Source of the DNA: Schauerella aestuarii
GTDB lineage: Bacteria; Pseudomonadota; Gammaproteobacteria; Burkholderiales; Burkholderiaceae_B
Direction: 5' to 3'
NCBI RefSeq assembly: GCF_009866805.1
Contig: NZ_SIZW01000040.1
Span: 124,001-188,000, forward strand
DNA length: 64,000 nt
Both the position numbers and the translations under genes were made by a program. How positions within the stretch are numbered: position 1 is the first letter of the stretch; each line of letters starts with the position of its first letter. The notes beneath the pieces were generated by a model. The model worked only from the letters and a program-made list of their open reading frames with translations, was not told where the DNA came from and did no database searches. Below are positions 59,642 to 64,000 of the stretch, in pieces.

Positions 59642-60283
59642 TCAAGGGTGGGATGACATCAGAATAGGATAGAGCGATGCGACGAGCAAGAGGGCCATTG
59701 CGCGGTTGAAGCGCCGTACGACGACCGGCGAACGCAAATAGTGCCGCAGCGCTGTGCCGAATGCGGCCCAGATGCTGGTGGTGGAGGCATTAATGATGAG
59801 GCAGATCGCCGCAATCAACGCCAGATGGGCGAACACCGCACCCGGTGGCGTATAGGTGGTGACGATGCCCAGCGCCATTACCCATGCTTTCGGATTCACC
59901 CATTGGAATGCGGCCGCCTGCAGGAACGTCATGGGCTTGCTGCGGCTGCTGGCGGCTTCCGCCGGGCCGGCATGGGCGATTTTCCACGCCAGCCACAGCA
60001 AATAGGCGGCCGCGGCGTACTGCAGGGCGGTGTAGGCCGCCGGATACCGCTGAAACAACGATCCCACACCCATGCCGATCAGGATCAACATGACCGCCAC
60101 GCCGAAACCGATGCCGATGATGTGCGGGATGGTGCGGCGAAAACCGAAGGTGACGCCGGATGCCGTCAACATCACATTGTTGGGGCCGGGCGTAATCGAA
60201 TTGGCGAAAATGAACAGCACCAGCGGGCCGAGCAGCGCGATGAACGCGGGCGAGAGCAGGGTGACGGTGTCGGGGGTAGGCAT
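59642..60283 (-). CDS. LysE-family amino acid exporter
   Basis: 213-residue LysE/RhtB-type exporter with six predicted spans. Signature SITPGPNNVMLTASG at about 29-43 and FQWVNPKAWVMALG in the second half. Divergent from a MocR regulator with repeats in the 111-base gap, so likely controlled by it. Cargo is an amino acid or derivative, not identifiable. Confidence 0.93.
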   Translation of the reverse strand: MPTPDTVTLLSPAFIALLGPLVLFIFANSITPGPNNVMLTASGVTFGFRRTIPHIIGIGFGVAVMLILIGMGVGSLFQRYPAAYTALQYAAAAYLLWLAWKIAHAGPAEAASSRSKPMTFLQAAAFQWVNPKAWVMALGIVTTYTPPGAVFAHLALIAAICLIINASTTSIWAAFGTALRHYLRSPVVVRRFNRAMALLLVASLYPILMSSHP

Positions 60284-60324
60284 GGTGCTTCGGGGCGATG
60301 CATGAAGGATAAGGCCTTCACTCT

Positions 60325-60354
60325 ACCGGTTAATAGCGGTACAGTACCGGTACA
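60325..60354. promoter_or_regulatory. MocR-type operator in the lysE/mocR divergent gap
   Basis: CGGTACA occurs as a direct repeat at 60337-60343 and 60348-60354 (11-bp spacing) and ACCGGT at 60325-60330. The central GGTAC-A-GTACC is also a perfect palindrome. Combined direct and inverted repeats between divergent genes are typical of MocR (GabR/PdxR-type) binding sites. Confidence 0.6.
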
Positions 60355-60394
60355 CATCATCAGTTCAATTTCTAACTGGCCCGGTCGATCCACC

Positions 60395-61903
60395 ATGACA
60401 CTTGCCCGCATTGCGACCGAATCGATTCTGGACGCGCCCCTCGAACGCGCCGCCTCGGCATGGTCACCGGTGCGTGACGCCGATCGCACGCTGGTCGAGC
60501 AACTCGTGGACCATTTGGCGCGCCAGATCGATGAGCACGTATTGCGCGCCGGCACACGTTTGCCCTCGATCCGCGACATGGCGCAACAGATGGGCGTAAG
60601 CCGGTTTACCGTGGTCGAGGCCTACGATCGGCTGGCTGCTCAGGGCGTGATCGCCTCCCGGCGGGGCGCCGGCTTTTTCGTGCAATCGCGCGCGCCCGCG
60701 CCCAGTGACGGCGGCCCTTACCTGACTGCGCCCGAGCCGATGGCGCCGCAGCGTATGGATATTCCCTGGCTGTTGCGCAGCATGTTCGGCAGCACCGTGC
60801 AGCCGGGCATGCCGGGCGGTGCCGGGCTGTTGCCGGCGGCCTGGATGGACGGCGATATGGTGATGGCGGCCGTACGTGCCGTGGGTCGTACGGCCGGCGC
60901 GAGCGTATTGCATTACGGTGCGCCGCAGGGCTATGCGCCGCTGCGCCAGCAGATCGCCGCCGCCTTGCGTCAGGAAGACATCCCGGCGCACGCCGATCGC
61001 AATATTCTGACGACGGCGGGCGTGACGCACGCCCTCACGCTGATCGTGCGGCACTTCGTGCGTCCGGGCGACACGGTGCTGGTGGAGGATCCGGGCTGGT
61101 GCGTGGTGTACGGCCAGTTGCAGGCGGCGGGCGCCAATGTGGTGGGCGTGCCCCGCCGGGCAGACGGCCCCGATCTCGAGGTGCTCGAAGCCATGGCGGC
61201 GCGCCACCATCCGAAGCTCTTCATCATCAACACCCCGGTTCACAACCCCACGGGCCTGGCGCTCACGGCGGGCAATGGCCATGCCATCCTGCGGTTGGCG
61301 GAGCGTTACGACTTCACCGTCGTCGAGGACGAAACCTACGGCGAACTGCATCCCGGCGGCGCCGTGCATCTGGCCGCGATGGACGGCTTGCGGCGCGTGG
61401 TGCGGGTAGGGGGCTATTCCAAGATGATGGCGCCCAGCTTGCGCGTGGGGTATCTGGCAGCGGCGCCTGAGCTCACGCGGGCGTTGACCGATGAAAAATT
61501 GTTGTCGGGCCTGACCACGCCCGAAATGGGCGAACGCATCGTGCATCGCGTACTGGTCGACGGGCCGTACCGGCGTTACGTGGAGCGGGTGCGCGCACGG
61601 GTCAATGCGGCGCGCGATACGTGTGTGGCGCGACTGCTCGAGCTGGGCTTCACGCTGCCCTTCGAGCCCCGCGCAGGCATGTTCGTGTGGGCCGATTGCG
61701 GCATGGATGGCGAAGCGCTGGCCCGCGCCGGGTCGGCCCGCCAGTTGCTGCTCGCTCCCGGCAGCCTGTACTCACCGTCGCAAGCGCCGTCGCCTTATAT
61801 GCGGTTCACGGTGTCGATGGCCGAGCATCCCGCCGTATGGCGCACGCTGGCCCAGGTGATGGCCGACGCGCGCGGCGGCGTTTCGCCGAATGGGCGGAAG
61901 TGA
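60395..61903 (+). CDS. MocR-family PLP-dependent transcriptional regulator
   Basis: 502-residue GntR-aminotransferase chimera. The winged HTH is at about 32-96 (LPSIRDMAQQMGVSRFTVVEAYDRL), then a fold-type-I aminotransferase-like domain with NTPVHNPTG and the PLP lysine at 343 (GGYSKMMAPSLRVGY). The ATG at 60395 gives the family length; the longer frame overlaps lysE antisense. It probably senses an amino acid and regulates the divergent exporter. Confidence 0.93.
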   Translation: MTLARIATESILDAPLERAASAWSPVRDADRTLVEQLVDHLARQIDEHVLRAGTRLPSIRDMAQQMGVSRFTVVEAYDRLAAQGVIASRRGAGFFVQSRAPAPSDGGPYLTAPEPMAPQRMDIPWLLRSMFGSTVQPGMPGGAGLLPAAWMDGDMVMAAVRAVGRTAGASVLHYGAPQGYAPLRQQIAAALRQEDIPAHADRNILTTAGVTHALTLIVRHFVRPGDTVLVEDPGWCVVYGQLQAAGANVVGVPRRADGPDLEVLEAMAARHHPKLFIINTPVHNPTGLALTAGNGHAILRLAERYDFTVVEDETYGELHPGGAVHLAAMDGLRRVVRVGGYSKMMAPSLRVGYLAAAPELTRALTDEKLLSGLTTPEMGERIVHRVLVDGPYRRYVERVRARVNAARDTCVARLLELGFTLPFEPRAGMFVWADCGMDGEALARAGSARQLLLAPGSLYSPSQAPSPYMRFTVSMAEHPAVWRTLAQVMADARGGVSPNGRK

Positions 61904-61951
61904 ATATACTGGCCGACCACCTGAAAGCACATTGATCCCGAGGAGTTCACC

Positions 61952-62296
61952 ATGACCGATCTCATCAAACCGATTACCCAGCATTTCGCGGTCGCGCCGC
62001 AACTCGGGCCGGAAGATATGGCCGAAGTCGCCGCGGAAGGCTATCGCAGCGTCATCATCAACCGTCCGGATTTTGAAGGCGGCCCCGATCAACCTACCGC
62101 TGAAGCCGTGTCGAAAGCCGCGCGCGAAGCGGGCCTGGAAGTCGAGTACCAACCGGTACCGGGCAACGCGCTCACGATCGGCGACGCCATTCGCTTCGCC
62201 GAAATCCTGAAGACCCTGCCGGGTCCGCATCTGGCGTATTGCCGTACGGGCACCCGCTGCACCAACCTGTTCGCCGCCGCCAAGCAGTTCATGTAA
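61952..62296 (+). CDS. TIGR01244/DUF442 family sulfur transferase-phosphatase domain protein
   Basis: 114-residue cysteine-loop protein: N-terminal ITQHFAVAPQLGPEDM, RSVIINRPDFEG, and the active loop AYCRTGTRC with Cys97. The domain resembles the Blh/BLH sulfur-related family and dual-specificity phosphatases. AGGAG precedes the ATG. No sulfide:quinone or dioxygenase gene is nearby, so the role is open. Confidence 0.9.
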   Translation: MTDLIKPITQHFAVAPQLGPEDMAEVAAEGYRSVIINRPDFEGGPDQPTAEAVSKAAREAGLEVEYQPVPGNALTIGDAIRFAEILKTLPGPHLAYCRTGTRCTNLFAAAKQFM

Positions 62297-62338
62297 GACG
62301 GATGCCATCGCATCCCGCAGCATGATTTCTGCACCGGC

Positions 62339-62396
62339 ATGACCTGGGTCAAGTCGCCCTCACATTGTGCATTGCGCGGATGTGTGCGACTTGACC
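62339..62396. promoter_or_regulatory. FNR-like box and long inverted repeat upstream of the stress protein gene
   Basis: ATGAC-N4-GTCAA spans 62339-62352, close to the FNR/Anr consensus TTGAT-N4-ATCAA. GGTCAAGTCG (62347-62356) is repeated as a perfect inverted copy CGACTTGACC (62387-62396), with inner CACAT/ATGTG pairing. The region ends about 45 bases before the stress gene ATG. Confidence 0.4.
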
Positions 62397-62440
62397 GATT
62401 TCATGTAGGATTTGGAACCTATTAAACAGGAGTTGGCGAC

Positions 62441-62905
62441 ATGTTCAAGAAAATCCTGATCCCTACCGACGGTTCGCCGTTGTCGGCGCAGGCGGCCAAT
62501 GCCGGCGTCACCTTTGCCCGTTCGATCGGCGCCGAAGTAGTCGCCCTGAACGTCACGCAACCGTTTGCCGCCACGATCGGCTTCGATGGGATGGCAGCGG
62601 CTTACGCCATTACAGACGAAGACTACGAGAAGGCGGCCAGCGACCAGGCCGACAAGTATCTGAAGGATATCGTCGACCGTGCCCAGATCGCGGGCGTGAA
62701 GGCCGAATACCGTGCCGTGTCCAACTTCAACGTGGCCGACGGCGTGGTGCAGGCCGCGCAGGAAGCCGGCTGCGATCTGATTTTCATCGGCAGTCATGGC
62801 CGCAGCGGCTTATCGCGCTTGCTGTTGGGCAGCGTGACGGCCAAAGTGCTGTCGCTGGCCACGATGGGCGTGCTGGTGTATCGCGTGAAGGAAGACAAGA
62901 AGTAA
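62441..62905 (+). CDS. Universal stress protein (UspA family)
   Basis: 154-residue single-domain Usp. FKKILIPTDGSPLSAQAANAG at the start and the ATP-binding motif GSHGRSGLSRLLLGSVT at the end place it in the nucleotide-binding class. AGGAG precedes the ATG. A hairpin terminator follows at 62963. An FNR-like site upstream suggests induction at low oxygen; that is inference. Confidence 0.95.
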   Translation: MFKKILIPTDGSPLSAQAANAGVTFARSIGAEVVALNVTQPFAATIGFDGMAAAYAITDEDYEKAASDQADKYLKDIVDRAQIAGVKAEYRAVSNFNVADGVVQAAQEAGCDLIFIGSHGRSGLSRLLLGSVTAKVLSLATMGVLVYRVKEDKK

Positions 62906-62962
62906 TCGCCCGGCCTGCGCACCCTGCGCATCGCCGAGCGAGCGGCGTACAGACCCGCCGCC

Positions 62963-63001
62963 ATCCCCACCCGTCCCGTGCGACGCGTGGGGATATTTTT
63001 T
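62963..63001 (+). terminator. Intrinsic terminator of the universal stress protein gene
   Basis: Stem ATCCCCAC (62963-62970) / GTGGGGAT (62987-62994), with an inner CGTC/GACG pairing in the loop, then A and six T (62996-63001). Confidence 0.85.
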
Positions 63002-63998
63002 ACTGAAACAACACCACTGCCTTTTGCAGCGTGATCCACACGCCCCAGGCCAGCGGAATCACCACGCAGGCCCATGCTGCAATGACCAGTGCTTGCGGGG
63101 TTTGCGAGATCGCCGCCGTGCCGGCACCGGCACCCGTCACACTGATGCCCGATCGCGTATCGCGTACTTCGGCGGCCGAGGCGCGCTCGTGCGCCAGCGC
63201 TTTTTCGCGCGCCAGTTCCTCGTCGGTCATGAAGTATTTAGGGTTGACCGGACGGATCGCAAGGTTGCACAAAAAGCCCACGACCAGCATGCCCGCGAGA
63301 ATGTACATGGTGATGTCGTACACCTGCGCGCGCGGCACGCCATGGTTGAGTTGATACTCGCGGATGTAATTGACGAGCACCGGGCCGAAGATGCCGGCTG
63401 CCGACCACGCGGTCAGCAGGCGGCCGTGAATGGCGCCCACCATCTGTGTGCCGAACAGGTCGGCAAGATAGGCCGGCACCGTGGCGAAGCCGCCGCCGTA
63501 CATCGACAGAATCACGCAGAACGCGGCCACGAAGAGCGCGAGCTGACCAGTGTGCGCCGTCCAGGGAATGGCCGCGTAGAGAATGAAGCCCAGCACGAAG
63601 AAGATCAGGTAGGTGAGCTTGCGTCCAAGCTTGTCGGACATGCTGGCCCAGAAGAAGCGGCCGCCGATGTTGAACAAGCTGATCAGCCCGGTAAAGCCGG
63701 CAGCGATGGCGGCGATGGCGCCCAGTTGCTGCGGATTCAATGCCGTGAATGCCACGCCCGGTTCACCGATCAGCCGGCCGCCGAATACCTCCTGCAGCAG
63801 CGGCGATGCCATGCCCAGGATGCCGATGCCTGCGGTCACGTTCAAGCACAGCACCAGCCACACCAGCCAGAACTGCGGAATGCCCCACACGCGCTTCACA
63901 TGCACGTGGCCTTTGGTGATCATGGCGTTTTGCGCCTGACTGGGCGGGGGCGTCCAGCCCGCCGGCTTCCAACCGGTGACCGGTACGCGGTAGCCCAT
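63000..63998 (-). CDS. MFS transporter, oxalate:formate antiporter-like (5' end outside window)
   Basis: The C-terminal half of an MFS transporter of the OFA family: about six spans (WLVWLVLCLNVTAGIGILG to ALVIAAWACVVIPLAWGVW), preceded by the typical cytoplasmic linker with GWKPAGWTPP. Full OFA proteins have 12 spans and about 450-560 residues, so the N-terminal half lies beyond 64000; the Met at 63998 is internal. The soluble tail between the last spans (RNA-like basic segment AREKALAHERA) is also usual. Substrate undetermined. Confidence 0.88.
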   Translation of the reverse strand: MGYRVPVTGWKPAGWTPPPSQAQNAMITKGHVHVKRVWGIPQFWLVWLVLCLNVTAGIGILGMASPLLQEVFGGRLIGEPGVAFTALNPQQLGAIAAIAAGFTGLISLFNIGGRFFWASMSDKLGRKLTYLIFFVLGFILYAAIPWTAHTGQLALFVAAFCVILSMYGGGFATVPAYLADLFGTQMVGAIHGRLLTAWSAAGIFGPVLVNYIREYQLNHGVPRAQVYDITMYILAGMLVVGFLCNLAIRPVNPKYFMTDEELAREKALAHERASAAEVRDTRSGISVTGAGAGTAAISQTPQALVIAAWACVVIPLAWGVWITLQKAVVLFQ

Positions 63999-64000
63999 CG

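Noticed and set aside
59741-60394. N-terminal extension of the MocR regulator
   Set aside because: It is antisense to the LysE gene; the wHTH begins soon after the ATG at 60395.
1-64000. CRISPR arrays, insertion sequences, integrase or prophage genes
   Set aside because: No transposase, integrase or regularly spaced repeat with unique spacers was found; the 16-bp array has no spacers.

Overview
The window is GC-rich bacterial chromosome, almost fully coding, with no plasmid, phage, transposon or CRISPR signal. Gene content points to a betaproteobacterium of the Burkholderiales, most like the Alcaligenaceae (Bordetella/Achromobacter relatives). The evidence is a Bug/TTT-family periplasmic receptor, several IclR regulators beside acyl-CoA operons, the mltD-gloB-methyltransferase-rnhA-dnaQ housekeeping block, and a lipid A glucosamine-modification locus like Bordetella lgm. 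This placement is inference from gene content, not from a marker gene.

Layout. 1-2157: the 3' part of a PilZ/YcgR-like protein, a TVP38/TMEM64 membrane protein and dipeptidase E. 2182-12332: an IclR regulator with a double operator, divergent from one long co-directional run: a LivJHMGF-type ABC importer, a two-subunit transketolase, a GldA-like polyol dehydrogenase, an SDR and a second IclR regulator. This looks like uptake and catabolism of an unidentified small polyol or sugar-like compound. 12321-20305: an epoxide hydrolase facing a CoA-thioester run (crotonase, acyl-CoA ligase, quinone oxidoreductase, two complementary acyl-CoA dehydrogenases), then an HpaI-type aldolase. 20494-26002: a DUF533 protein, fabI, mltD and gloB on the minus strand; a YafS-like methyltransferase and rnhA on the plus strand. 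26018-35938: a glucose/mannose-type ABC importer (gtsABCD-like), glucokinase and an RND efflux pair, sitting between rnhA and dnaQ. 35980-41711: dnaQ, tRNA-Val(CAC), a saccharopine-dehydrogenase-like gene with a divergent Lrp-type regulator, a YfcH-like epimerase and a SulP transporter.

42118-52876 is the most interesting stretch: an IclR regulator followed by a thiolase fold without its nucleophilic Cys, a DUF35 Zn/OB-fold partner, an orphan Bug receptor, an ADP-forming acyl-CoA synthetase, and an SDR / acyl-CoA dehydrogenase / APH-fold kinase / AMP-forming acyl-CoA ligase set. That last set resembles the Lva (levulinate, 4-hydroxyvalerate) enzymes and animal ACAD10/ACAD11. I infer a pathway that activates a 4-hydroxy acid or related carboxylic acid to a CoA ester, phosphorylates its hydroxyl and cleaves the chain.

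53033-64000: a small unlisted-size basic ORF, a YaiI/DUF188 protein with a partner, an M23 peptidase, the lgm-like lipid A cluster (GT2, ArnT-like, GtrA, YdjC), a lipoprotein hydrolase, a LysE exporter divergent from a MocR regulator with a clear operator, a DUF442 protein, a universal stress protein with a terminator, and the 3' part of an OFA-type MFS transporter cut by the window edge.

All functions are read from sequence motifs and family knowledge; no database search was possible.
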